Part shown: positions 35,517-44,206 of the stretch, piece after piece | Layout: every line of letters begins with the position of its first letter | How positions within the stretch are numbered: position 1 is the stretch's first letter | Assembly (NCBI GenBank): GCA_963829575.1 | Contig: CAWHJF010000001.1 | Span: forward strand, 109,899 to 173,898 | Source of the DNA: KACC-23026 sp963829575 | GTDB lineage: Bacteria > Bacillota > Bacilli > Bacillales > Sporolactobacillaceae | Direction of reading: 5' to 3' | Length of the DNA stretch: 64,000 nucleotides | The notes under the pieces: model-generated | The model's input: only the letters and a program-made list of their open reading frames with translations | What the model was told of the DNA's origin: nothing | Databases searched by the model: none | Made by a program: the position numbers and the translations under genes

Positions 35517-36917
35517 TTAGTGAACTTCTTTTACCCAACGACCATAGCCGCCCTTTAGGTTAATGACATTTTTTATTCCCTTAGACTGAAGAAGACTGAC
35601 TGCAATCGCAGAACGTCCACCACCTTGGCAATTTACAATAAGTGGTTGATCTGTTGGGACTTCGTCTAGGCGTTCAAGAAGCGTGCCCAGCATAATGTGC
35701 TTCGCGCCTTCAATATGACCGTCATTCCATTCACTTAGGTTTCTCACATCCACAACATTAACTTTGTTAGCTTTTATCTCCTTTAACGCATCAGATGGTG
35801 TGATTTCATTATAACTCTCATTTTTCAAATCTGTATGCAGCGCTGTATCGAGATCCATATACCCTTTTACATCATCAATACCAATAGAATGTAGAGCTGT
35901 CATCACGTCTTCTAACTGTTCCTTACTTGTAAGAAGGTATAACGGACGACTATAGTCAACAATCCACCCCGCCCAATTCGTAAAGGATTTATTGAAAGGA
36001 ATGTTAAAGGTACCTTCTAAGTGGTCGGCAGCAAATTGGTTCGCTGCTCTTAAATCAAGGACTTGACTTTGTTCATCATGAATCAATTCTTCAAGCTCTG
36101 AACCTTCCGTTAGTTCGAAAGGTACCTCGAGATCCTCGAGATAAGGAAGGCCTGTTTTATTGACTCGTTTCATGACGGCAAAATAGGTTGGGGGTTCGGG
36201 CTGACCATCTAGTAAAGCATTAATAAATTCTTTTTCATCTTCAATTTTAAAAGCCCAGCTAAACAATTTTTCATAGCCCAGGGTTGAAGAAGGAATCGCA
36301 CCTAGCGCTTTACCACACGCACTACCCGCACCATGTGCAGGCCAAATTTGTAGGAAATCAGGAAGTTGTTTAAAACGATTAATTGAGTTAAACATATCCT
36401 TTGCACCTGCTTCAGAAGTCCCCACTTGCCCCGCCGCTTTTTCAAGAAGATCCGGTCGGCCAACATCACCAACAAACACAAAATCTCCAGTAAAGGCACC
36501 CATTGGCTTGTCCGCTCCGCCACCTATATCAGTCAGGATTAAGGAAATGCTTTCTGGTGTATGACCTGGTGTATGCAACACATCAAACTTAATATTCCCT
36601 ATATTGAATGAATCACCATCTTTAAGAAGTTGGACTTCAAATCCCTCTAAATTTTGATAGGTCCAGCCTTCTCCACCTTCATCAGAAAGATACAATTTTG
36701 CACCCAAACGCCCTAATTCTCGTGCACCAGAAACAAAATCAGCATGGATATGGGATTCCGTTGCAGCAACAATGTTCAAGCCTTCTTTTTTAGCCACTTC
36801 AAGATATTTGGTAATGTCTCGTGATGGATCGACGACAATTGCTTCACCCGTTCTTTGACAACCTACCATATAGGATGCATGAGCTAGTTTATCATCATAA
36901 AAGTATCTTAATAACAT
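35517..36917 (-). CDS. cstB: CstB-like persulfide dioxygenase-sulfurtransferase
   Basis: A 466-residue protein in the CstB order: ETHE1-like dioxygenase domain (ESHIHADFVSGA, HTPGHTPES, TGDFVFVGDVGRPDL), a degenerate rhodanese domain without a catalytic cysteine (about 265-360), then an active rhodanese (VNVVDVRNLSEWNDGHIEGA; loop VNCQGGGRSAIA, cysteine about 433). CstB oxidises low-molecular persulfides to sulfite or thiosulfate. A weak operator-like TACTCTAAATAGGTG lies about 35-50 bp upstream. Monocistronic. Confidence 0.92.
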   Translation of the reverse strand: MLLRYFYDDKLAHASYMVGCQRTGEAIVVDPSRDITKYLEVAKKEGLNIVAATESHIHADFVSGARELGRLGAKLYLSDEGGEGWTYQNLEGFEVQLLKDGDSFNIGNIKFDVLHTPGHTPESISLILTDIGGGADKPMGAFTGDFVFVGDVGRPDLLEKAAGQVGTSEAGAKDMFNSINRFKQLPDFLQIWPAHGAGSACGKALGAIPSSTLGYEKLFSWAFKIEDEKEFINALLDGQPEPPTYFAVMKRVNKTGLPYLEDLEVPFELTEGSELEELIHDEQSQVLDLRAANQFAADHLEGTFNIPFNKSFTNWAGWIVDYSRPLYLLTSKEQLEDVMTALHSIGIDDVKGYMDLDTALHTDLKNESYNEITPSDALKEIKANKVNVVDVRNLSEWNDGHIEGAKHIMLGTLLERLDEVPTDQPLIVNCQGGGRSAIAVSLLQSKGIKNVINLKGGYGRWVKEVH

Positions 36918-37076
36918 TAATTAATCGCCTCTACTTTCAATTTGATTTATTATATACTCTAAATAGGTGTGCTCTCAAACTTATAACATAAGATTGAAAA
37001 GATGGTGATAGGAGCCATTCTTTTTCAACTTTTAAAAGACCGGTTTAGGCACCCCACTCATAAAAAGGCATTCTAT

Positions 37077-37409
37077 TTATTGATTCATACCCCAAGCCAT
37101 CATACCGCCTCTTATATTATAGATATTCTCGAAACCGGCTTGGCTCAATTGTTTACATGCCCTCGAACTACGCCCACCACTTTGACAGATGACATAGATG
37201 GGGGTTTCTTTTTCTAGTTTCTGCATGTTCGTTGCTAAATTTTGTAATGGAATATTTTTAAATTGTCGAATGTGTCCTGCCTTATATTCACCCTTGGTAC
37301 GGACATCAATAAACTGCTTACCGTTTGTACGATTTAGTTCCTCTTTTAACTGGTTTGGTGAGATCGATTTTACTTTTGAGTTCTTAAATAGGAATGAAAA
37401 TAAACCCAT
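37077..37409 (-). CDS. Rhodanese with short hydrophobic N-terminal segment
   Basis: A 110-residue rhodanese. A short hydrophobic start (MGLFSFLF) precedes the fold; FIDVRTKGEYKAGHIRQF and the loop YVICQSGGRSSRACK carry the catalytic cysteine (about 75). Start ATG 37409 follows AGGAGGTTGG. Two CstR-type palindromes lie directly upstream, the closer one only about 15 bp before the ATG. Confidence 0.85.
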   Translation of the reverse strand: MGLFSFLFKNSKVKSISPNQLKEELNRTNGKQFIDVRTKGEYKAGHIRQFKNIPLQNLATNMQKLEKETPIYVICQSGGRSSRACKQLSQAGFENIYNIRGGMMAWGMNQ

Positions 37410-37423
37410 TTTCCAACCTCCTT

Positions 37424-37440
37424 ATACCCTGTATAGGTAT
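37424..37440. promoter_or_regulatory. CstR-type operator
   Basis: ATACCCTGTATAGGTAT, a slightly longer-spaced copy in front of the rhodanese gene. Confidence 0.6.
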
Positions 37441-37455
37441 TACATTAGTTATTGT

Positions 37456-37471
37456 ATACCCTATAGGGTAT
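37456..37471. promoter_or_regulatory. CstR-type operator, perfect palindrome
   Basis: ATACCCTATAGGGTAT, identical to the site at 29556-29571. Confidence 0.75.
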
Positions 37472-37763
37472 TTTTGCAACTGTTAACTATTATTTATTTT
37501 CAACCGACTTCTGCAACCCGTACATTCTTAAATTTTTGTTTGTGATCGTTTTTCGCTTGTTCTTTTATTTTGGAACATCGTGTTAGTCATTATTTTTTAA
37601 ACTGATCCAGACAGAATTACAAAATAAAAAGACCATATCGCGTTTTAATTATATGGTCACATGATATCCATTTAATTTTCTTCAGGGAAAGGAACAACTA
37701 AGCAAACACTATCATGATCAATGCGCATTTACAACATTCAGGCATTTGTATATCTTCCATTCC

Positions 37764-38252
37764 TTATATCTTCATCTCTCTCTTTTGATTATTGTTAAAT
37801 GACTTTAATGAAAAATTGGAGGGCGTGGTGATACTAGAGATCCAATGGATGTAAACCTCTGGGGTGTAATGGCACTCGGAACAAATGGAACACACCCCTA
37901 CTACGAAGGTATCACGTATGATGTGATGTCTCACATCCACTACAACATTTACTCCTAAACGACTGTGTGCAGCAATTGACTCATACATGGCATGATACAA
38001 GGTAACAATCAACGGCTCTAAATCAGGACGTTCTCCCCCAGGTCTTAGTCCAATTCCTGGTTGATCGCGTTGAGGGGTCGTCTTCATAAAAGTATCAACC
38101 CCTAAATTTATCCACACTCCATTAAAAGTATTCTGGACAATCGTCGCAATACTTGATTTCCCTGACCGAGGAGTTCCATTTAGAATCACACTGTTACCCG
38201 GTTTATTAGTTTTTGGCACTAGACTTCCTCTTCCAATCTTAAATGTATTCAT
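37764..38252 (-). pseudogene. Chloramphenicol phosphotransferase-like protein, C-terminally altered
   Basis: A 162-codon frame. The N-terminal part follows the chloramphenicol phosphotransferase-like P-loop family: NSVILNGTPRSGKSSIATIV, INLGVDTFMKTTP, GIGLRPGGERPDLEP and VNVVVDVRHH. After that the family pattern (sugar-like second half and lid) is lost and the chain ends in unrelated sequence (CSICSECHYTPEVY). A frameshift or fusion near residue 112 is likely. It could be resistance- or toxin-related, but is probably inactive. Confidence 0.55.
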
Positions 38253-38421
38253 TCTAATAAAATTAAACGCTCTACTTACTGAATTTTACTGTTAATGAAA
38301 CAACGTAACATTCTATGTTTTTGACATGGAATTATTTTAACTCCTCTTTCGTGACGGGTTTCCAATCATAGATTTTTCAATACGTTCTGATTTAGGTGCC
38401 ATGTACCCCATCTTGATCGCG

Positions 38422-38461
38422 TTTCTTCTTCAACAAAAACTTCTATTTGTTCAAGAAGAAA
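38422..38461. repeat. Palindromic cassette-type element, remote copy A
   Basis: TTTCTTCTTCAACAAA and TTTGTTCAAGAAGAAA pair with one mismatch. It shares the words TTCAACAA and TTGTTCAA with the elements at 48-52 kb. Confidence 0.5.
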
Positions 38462-38525
38462 AGGGATATTCTAATTAATGAATACCCCTATAATCTAAGA
38501 AATATTTTTATTTTAGTTATGGTTA

Positions 38526-38963
38526 TCATTTTAAGTTAAAAATGCCTTTTCCCGTTTCCATATTGATTGGCAGCGATGAATGTTCATGTAATATTATCCA
38601 ATAATTTTTTTCCTTTTTTAATCCAAATGTAAACCTATTTGTCATCTGACGCAGTTTCTCTCCAGAACCATTGTAAGCTGTGTAAGATACATTACTATGT
38701 ATGAAGGCAAGCTCGGTGGTTTCTTCCACAACTAAATCATTAAACTCTACTTTGAGTTGCACACCTTCCTCTTTTAAACCGTTAAACCAGCCATTCACGG
38801 CTTCCTTCCACTTCGAAACACCTTTACACTCCCAATCTCCCCAACAATCATATATTTGAATGTCAGTTGCGTATGCTGATACAAACTTCTCAACATCTTT
38901 CTCATAAACGGCAGACTTATAATTTTCTATAACGTCCTGAACTTTTGTAAATCTAGCAATCAT
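38526..38963 (-). CDS. SnoaL/DUF4440-like small protein
   Basis: A 145-residue protein of the NTF2-like fold: VIENYKSAVYEKDVEKFVSAYATD at the N terminus, WGDWECKG, then NRFTFGLKKEKNYWIILHEHSS. Such proteins are often small ketosteroid-isomerase-like enzymes or binding proteins; substrate unknown. Alone on the minus strand in the cassette-like region, with palindromic elements on both sides. Confidence 0.72.
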   Translation of the reverse strand: MIARFTKVQDVIENYKSAVYEKDVEKFVSAYATDIQIYDCWGDWECKGVSKWKEAVNGWFNGLKEEGVQLKVEFNDLVVEETTELAFIHSNVSYTAYNGSGEKLRQMTNRFTFGLKKEKNYWIILHEHSSLPINMETGKGIFNLK

Positions 38964-38995
38964 AATCTAATCTCCTTATTTTAATTACTCTTTTT

Positions 38996-39060
38996 TCAAC
39001 TAACGGTTCACTCATTAAGGAACGGCGACAGCTTGTTCAACAATTTACACGTTAGTTCAA
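38996..39060. repeat. Cassette-type (attC-like) element, remote copy B
   Basis: The 8-bp ends AACTAACG and CGTTAGTT are perfectly inverted about 60 bp apart, enclosing GGCGACAGCTTGTTCAACAA. It ends 15 bp from the stop codon of the gene at 39075-39485. Confidence 0.72.
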
Positions 39061-39074
39061 TTTCATTAGTCTTT

Positions 39075-39485
39075 TCACTCTGGATTTTTCTTAGAGTTAA
39101 GTATTTCAATAATCTTTGCAATTCCAATTAGTAAACCACCTTGAAACAACGAACAAAGAAATGTAAAGAAAAGAATGACATTAAATATAGGGTGTAATTG
39201 TGGTGGTTGCATACTATTAAAAAAATTAATAATAACACCGATAATGCCAATTACCATAATCCCAATGCCTAATCTAAAAATAAACTTAGATGTTCCCATT
39301 ATACCCTCCCCTTCTATATAGGTAGTATGGCAATCCAACTTATATTTTGATTGGTCTTTCCAGTATGGTTCTAAAGACAGAACTTCAATTTCCCCAGTTA
39401 CATTTGCTAATCTATTGATAACGCTTTGTGCCTTCTCTTTTGTTGTTACATCCAATAAAATTCCCCAAGTTATGTCTTTAAACAT
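39075..39485 (-). CDS. Two-helix membrane protein of unknown function
   Basis: A 136-residue protein: a soluble N-terminal part of about 65 residues (DVTTKEKAQSVINRLANVTG) and two membrane helices (about 68-90 and 97-125). I do not recognise the family. Its stop is followed closely by a cassette-type element. Confidence 0.6.
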   Translation of the reverse strand: MFKDITWGILLDVTTKEKAQSVINRLANVTGEIEVLSLEPYWKDQSKYKLDCHTTYIEGEGIMGTSKFIFRLGIGIMVIGIIGVIINFFNSMQPPQLHPIFNVILFFTFLCSLFQGGLLIGIAKIIEILNSKKNPE

Positions 39486-39532
39486 AGTAAGACCCTAACA
39501 TTTAGCTTTTCTTCTTTTGCTAAAGCACTCCA

Positions 39533-39569
39533 AAAACCACAAGGCAATTATAATTGCTCTTGTGGTTTT
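39533..39569 (-). terminator. Intrinsic terminator of the FUSC gene
   Basis: AAAACCACAAG and its complement flank an AATTATAATT core; on the minus strand a T-run follows. Confidence 0.75.
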
Positions 39570-39580
39570 GACGTTTTATT

Positions 39581-41851
39581 TTACCTATTTATTGAGTGAT
39601 CTTCCTCTCGTTCAGCTCCTTTTTTAATAGTTGCGCCTAGTTCTTCACCTAATGAAACCAAAGAGGCATTGATTTCCCAGATATAGAAAAAATCGTGAAT
39701 AAAGTCATTTTTTTGATCTGAGAGTAAGTTCAAAATTTCGGGAGAACGTTCTATTTTTTCACGATCATTCTCTAATTTCCACATTGTTGGATGACCTTTT
39801 CCACTGTAAAGGAGATTACATAATGTGGAAATATTTTCGTTCATACAGGCTTCAATATGATGTAAAACCTGTTGGAATTGATTATTCATGTAGAGCTGGC
39901 TATTTCTAGATGATGAAGCGATAAGATGCTTGGCATAGTAATTAAGGGCTGTCATGACGGTCACTCGATGTTGCATGTCTGCTCGCTCAGGATTGGCTGG
40001 ACGATTGGTAAACAGTTCAGCTTCTATACGAATTAATTGCAGTTTTTCATCTAGTCCAAAAGCTTTAGTGGCGATATTGGTGGTTAACGTTTTACCAAGA
40101 AAGGAATCTAAGTAAGCATTGAGGTACTCGTTTAATTCCTGCAAAAAATCTTCAATCGTTTCATTTACCTTTTTAGCCGTTCGTTTTGGAAAAAGTAACA
40201 CGCTTATTAAAAGGCCTAGAGCTGCTCCGATGAATGTATCCATCACTCTTTCACCTAGTAGGATAGGGGTTATTCCACCTAACAATAAATCATACATCAT
40301 CGCAACCATCATAGTAATCCAAAAAACCATTACGGAATAAGAGATAATAAAAATGTAAAACGCCATAAAAAGACAGAAGAATAAGAGAACGATTTTGATG
40401 AAAGGATAGGGCTGAATCAAGCTTGCCAACCCAAACCCAATAATGGCTCCCATGACTGTCCCGCTCGTTCTTTGAATGGCCTTTTCAAAGGTTCTTCCAA
40501 CTGACTCTGTTCCGAGTAAAACAAGAAAAGCAGTCAGAATGACCCAATATTGATGGGAAGGAGATAATATATAACCAATAAAGATGGAAATGACCCCTGC
40601 AATACTCCCTTGAATTGCTTTTTTTGTTGTAAACCGCAATCCCTTTGATTCTTGATTGTTACCTTCACTGTTTTGAGTTTCATTCTCTTTTTGATTAATT
40701 GACTCAGAATCGCTTTCGTTAAGTTCAGTAGTCGTTTCGATAAGATTCCGTCGAATTTGTTGTAAATTTTTCGCCTCAATAATCACATGATTCGCAATGG
40801 ACTCAATTCGGCGAATTAAATAAAGCCATTGTCGAACTTTTTTATTTTTTGAATTGAGCTTTGATAATTCCTGTCTTAAGTTATTTACTGCTTGCTCAGC
40901 TTTATTGAGATGGGTGAGATCATCGTAAGATTCCAACACATCTGCATCTCTTAAAGTTTCAATGACCTTAATCAGAATTTGACGGAGTTCCGTTTTCTCT
41001 AGTCCTCTTAAATATTTTAATCGTTGAATTGCGGGATAGAGCGTTTCGATCAACATCTCTGTATCAAAGACATAAATTCTAAGGAGACGAGATGTTACAC
41101 CTTTCCAGACCTCATTTGAATGGGCAGATTCGAGTTGTCCCGAGATCATCCTCGCATATTCACTTAACATGCTCAAATTATGGTTAATTCGTTTAAGACG
41201 TTTTGGGTCGACATTTTGATGACGCACACTTTCAATTATTAAGTTGAAGGTTTGATTCATTCTCCGGTGATAATCGGACATGGTTCTCTTAAGGAGAACC
41301 TTAGGGCTTGTATCTAAAATAAAAAAGTTATAGAGAAATCCAATGATCGTTCCTATAACGAGCGCCACATATAAATATAAGAGTTGCCCGAACTGAATAT
41401 GTAAGAGGGAAGACATGTAAATGGAAAAAAAGCTTGCCATACCTAAGGAAAAATAACGGAGACCAAAACGTTGAAGATAAAAAGCGAAAAAAATGGCCAT
41501 GATCAAAACGAGATCCGATAAGTGATACCCTACTTCACCAAGGAAAGCGTTAAGCGTAATGGCTAGACTCGCTGCTACAGGTAATAAGAAGGTGGTGAGG
41601 ATCCTTGAGTTTCGATCTTGTTCAACAACCATCATGATACTCATCATGCTGAACGCTCCACCTAATACAATATCACTGACCTGTCCAATACCAGTGAGAT
41701 GGACAAGAAGAGCCATCAAACCGACTGTGGTTAATATGCTAAATATAACTTTAAGCCCACGATTTAATCGAATTCGGCCAGGGTCTGAAATAAGAATACG
41801 ATCAATCCAATGATGTAATTGAGTTAAATGTAATTTTTCTTTAATCATCAT
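39581..41851 (-). CDS. FUSC-family membrane protein (aromatic-acid exporter/YccS-like)
   Basis: A 756-residue membrane protein with two blocks of about five to six helices (about 25-180 and 400-560) separated by a long soluble helical region, the layout of FUSC/ArAE/YccS-like proteins. The second block holds HQYWVILTAFLVLLGTESVG, the family hallmark. Presumed exporter of organic anions; substrate unknown. Tandem start codons at 41851 and 41848. Monocistronic; a long inverted repeat lies 45 bp upstream. Confidence 0.82.
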   Translation of the reverse strand: MMIKEKLHLTQLHHWIDRILISDPGRIRLNRGLKVIFSILTTVGLMALLVHLTGIGQVSDIVLGGAFSMMSIMMVVEQDRNSRILTTFLLPVAASLAITLNAFLGEVGYHLSDLVLIMAIFFAFYLQRFGLRYFSLGMASFFSIYMSSLLHIQFGQLLYLYVALVIGTIIGFLYNFFILDTSPKVLLKRTMSDYHRRMNQTFNLIIESVRHQNVDPKRLKRINHNLSMLSEYARMISGQLESAHSNEVWKGVTSRLLRIYVFDTEMLIETLYPAIQRLKYLRGLEKTELRQILIKVIETLRDADVLESYDDLTHLNKAEQAVNNLRQELSKLNSKNKKVRQWLYLIRRIESIANHVIIEAKNLQQIRRNLIETTTELNESDSESINQKENETQNSEGNNQESKGLRFTTKKAIQGSIAGVISIFIGYILSPSHQYWVILTAFLVLLGTESVGRTFEKAIQRTSGTVMGAIIGFGLASLIQPYPFIKIVLLFFCLFMAFYIFIISYSVMVFWITMMVAMMYDLLLGGITPILLGERVMDTFIGAALGLLISVLLFPKRTAKKVNETIEDFLQELNEYLNAYLDSFLGKTLTTNIATKAFGLDEKLQLIRIEAELFTNRPANPERADMQHRVTVMTALNYYAKHLIASSSRNSQLYMNNQFQQVLHHIEACMNENISTLCNLLYSGKGHPTMWKLENDREKIERSPEILNLLSDQKNDFIHDFFYIWEINASLVSLGEELGATIKKGAEREEDHSINR

Positions 41852-41895
41852 AATTTAATTATAAATTAAAAGTGTTGAGAAAGCTAAGAATTGAA

Positions 41896-41940
41896 TTTAT
41901 ACCACGTTTACTCAACTTTTGCAGATAAAAGTGGTATAAA
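41896..41940. promoter_or_regulatory. Inverted repeat upstream of the FUSC gene
   Basis: TTTATACCACGTTT and AAAAGTGGTATAAA are inverted copies around about 17 bases; a possible operator or hairpin. Confidence 0.45.
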
Positions 41941-42322
41941 GCCCATTAGGTTATAAGCTGTTACATCATTGACTACGTGTACCGAAAGTGCTTAAAATCA
42001 AGTTTTCCCCTCTCAACACCCCCATTTGTTTGTTAATAACCCCCTAAAACTGCACCATTTGTTGTTCCTATATTACAGGATGAAAAAACAAACCAAATCG
42101 GGGGCTGAGGACGCAAGCCAATATTGATTGATATTACCCCCTACTCCACCTAATATCCCCCAAATTTAAGTAATGAAAGCCATAGATAAATTAAACTGGA
42201 CCTCAATATATTTAGAACAATTGTTGTTCGTTTATTAAAAGGATTCTGTTAATTTACGGTATATATGGTATAACCGTATTAGGAGTAATCACCCTTTAAT
42301 TAAAATACAAGGAGGAGAAATT
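41941..42322. other. Intergenic stretch without a supported gene
   Basis: I see no gene. Short C-runs (ACCCCC, ACCCCCTA, ATCCCCCA) recur. The ribosome-binding site AAGGAGGAG for the next gene is at its right end. Confidence 0.4.
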
Positions 42323-42664
42323 ATGACGAAGTATTTGGTTGCTATTCACCACCCCGACGACTACGACCCGTCCGTGGCAGAGGACGAAGCGATGCACCGC
42401 GATATCGACGCACTCAACGATGAAATGGTAGATGCTGGTGTCAGGATTTTCGTTGGGGGCCTGCATCCTGCAAGCAGCGCGACGTCGCTGCGAGCGCAGC
42501 CCAATGGTGAGGTGCTCATCACCAACGGTCCGTACCTGGAGACCAAGGAGCATGTGGGCGGTTTCTGGGTGTTGGAAGCCGCTGACCTGGATGAAGCGTT
42601 GGCGTGGGGGCGCAAGGCCGCCGTCGCCTGTCGGGCGCCGGTCGAAGTGCGCCCGTTTCACTAA
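42323..42664 (+). CDS. YCII/DGPF-domain protein of high G+C origin
   Basis: A 113-residue YCII-like (DGPF) protein: MTKYLVAIHHPDDYDPS, HRDIDALNDEMVDAGVRIFV, ITNGPYLETKEHVGGFWVLE and VEVRPFH. Such proteins accompany ECF sigma factors in actinobacteria. Base use is strikingly G+C-rich (about 63% in 42481-42540 by my count) against AT-rich neighbours, so a recent transfer is likely. No sigma factor gene is adjacent. The ribosome-binding site is AAGGAGGAG. Confidence 0.85.
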   Translation: MTKYLVAIHHPDDYDPSVAEDEAMHRDIDALNDEMVDAGVRIFVGGLHPASSATSLRAQPNGEVLITNGPYLETKEHVGGFWVLEAADLDEALAWGRKAAVACRAPVEVRPFH

Positions 42665-42708
42665 CGGAGACCCCGACGTAAGCAACTGAGCGCCTCTAAA
42701 AATGAATG

Positions 42709-42745
42709 AGCGGAAGGAAAAGGTCACACTTTTCTTTCCGCTTTT
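42709..42745 (+). terminator. Intrinsic terminator after the YCII gene
   Basis: AGCGGAAGGAAAAG and CTTTTCTTTCCGCT form a long stem followed by TTTT. Confidence 0.75.
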
Positions 42746-42986
42746 ACTTTTGGCTTACTGGTGGTGACTATTTGTCCCCTTTTTATTGTTACTGCTGCAT
42801 CGGCATTGATGTATTCCGGATGCGCAATGGGAGACTGTGCCAAAAATGGGGATTCATTGAGCGCTTGTCCGTTGGATTTTGATGGAGTGTATAGAATAGG
42901 ATCATCGGATTTTTCCTTACCTCAGCAGCCTTCCTTATTAAACAAAAGCTTCCGTTACTTTAATTAGACTATTTCACAATCTCCAA

Positions 42987-43772
42987 CTATTCATTATTTT
43001 GACCGTAAATGACTTCTAAAGTTTTTGATACACCATCGTTATCGTTTGTCTCAGTTATTTCTTTGGCTAAGTCTTTTAGTTCTTTTATCGCATTTCCCAT
43101 TGCTACTGGATAGCCACATAGTTTAAACAGCCCTAAGTCATTAAAGTCATCCCCAAACACTACTACCTTTTCCAGTGAGATTCCGAGCAACTTCGAAACC
43201 TCCTTAACTGCATATTCTTTTGATATATTTAATCGCATTATTTGAATTAATTGTTTAGAATCGGTTTCGATAATGTTTGCCTTAGTTCCAAATTTTTTAT
43301 AAAGAGGTTCTATTGAACTTAGGTTTGACACTAAAATTTTCGTTGGATTTAGCTGTTTTATCTCATCTAAATCAATTTTTTTAGGATTATTTGTGACTTT
43401 CATAACTGAACTATAATCAAGGTCTTGATAACTGTACCAGTTATCTTCCACTTCAATGGATAACCAATGTTCTCTATCCACTTCAATTAAATAATCAATT
43501 AATTCCGATGATATTTTTGAATCAATTGAAAAGTGATGGTTAATACCTAATTTCTCACTTACAATCATAGCACCGTTATAATAAACCATAATTGCTTGTG
43601 ACTGGATTTCTTCAGGTAATAAAGATTTGACAGCTCTTGGAGGTCGTGCAGTTGCTATAATCACTGGGATTTTGGAATTGAACAATAATTCTATCGATTC
43701 CATATTCCTATTACTAATTTTTTTATCCGAATTTAATAAGGTACCATCAAGATCAAGAACTACCGCTTCCAT
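42987..43772 (-). CDS. Cof-type HAD-superfamily sugar-phosphate phosphatase
   Basis: A 261-residue cytosolic phosphatase: motif I VLDLDGTLLNSDKK (about 5-18), motif II VIIATARPPRA, lysine-bearing SKEYAVKEVSKLLGIS and motif IV VVFGDDFNDLGLF. The cap domain is of the Cof (C2B) type. Likely substrates are sugar phosphates or flavin precursors. Start ATG 43772 follows GGGAGATG. Monocistronic. Confidence 0.87.
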   Translation of the reverse strand: MEAVVLDLDGTLLNSDKKISNRNMESIELLFNSKIPVIIATARPPRAVKSLLPEEIQSQAIMVYYNGAMIVSEKLGINHHFSIDSKISSELIDYLIEVDREHWLSIEVEDNWYSYQDLDYSSVMKVTNNPKKIDLDEIKQLNPTKILVSNLSSIEPLYKKFGTKANIIETDSKQLIQIMRLNISKEYAVKEVSKLLGISLEKVVVFGDDFNDLGLFKLCGYPVAMGNAIKELKDLAKEITETNDNDGVSKTLEVIYGQNNE

Positions 43773-43869
43773 CTTTTCATCTCCCTAATAAACCATTATT
43801 TAATTGTAATAAACTATATTTCTTCTTCAAGTATTCTGACCTTTAGCATTCCTGTTGATCGTTAAATAT

Positions 43870-44175
43870 CAACTTTGAAAAAAATAGAGCCCCTCGGTAA
43901 GATATGAGTATAGACACCAATCTAAAACTCAACATCCAAGGAGGAAGCTCTACTATGAAGTTTAAAATGCAGGACAAACAAAATCAACTCATTGAAAGAA
44001 TTTCTGATCAACATCTTGTTGTCGGTGTAGACATTGCCCAACAAGTCCACGTTGCTCGAGCTGTTAATTATCGCGGAATTGTCGTGGGTGATCGCCTATC
44101 TTTCGGAAATATGAAGAAGGAATAAAAGGGCACTTGACCCGTTGAGATGGGAAGAGGTCCCCTTTATAACTTAAC
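43870..44175 (+). mobile_element. Internally deleted IS110-family relic
   Basis: About 300 bp holding the leader and first codons of an IS110-type transposase and then a short 3' tail (AAAAGGGCACTTGACCCGTTGAG). The middle of the element is missing. Ends are approximate. Confidence 0.5.
43955..44125 (+). pseudogene. IS110-family transposase, N-terminal fragment
   Basis: About 56 codons from ATG 43955 (ribosome-binding site AAGGAGGAAG). HLVVGVDIAQQVHVARAVN holds the first acidic residue of the DEDD RuvC-like domain. The frame then runs into non-family sequence and stops. Confidence 0.7.
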
Positions 44176-44206
44176 CACTTAACTTTGAACGCCAACCAGT
44201 AATTTA

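Noticed and set aside
42090..42130. c-di-GMP or c-di-AMP riboswitch-like words (GGGGGCTGAGGACGCAAGCC)
   Set aside because: Only short words match; no full aptamer, and the next gene has its own plain leader.
42761..42967. 68-codon plus-strand frame
   Set aside because: No ribosome-binding site, no family features; it starts in the hydrophobic run just after the YCII terminator.
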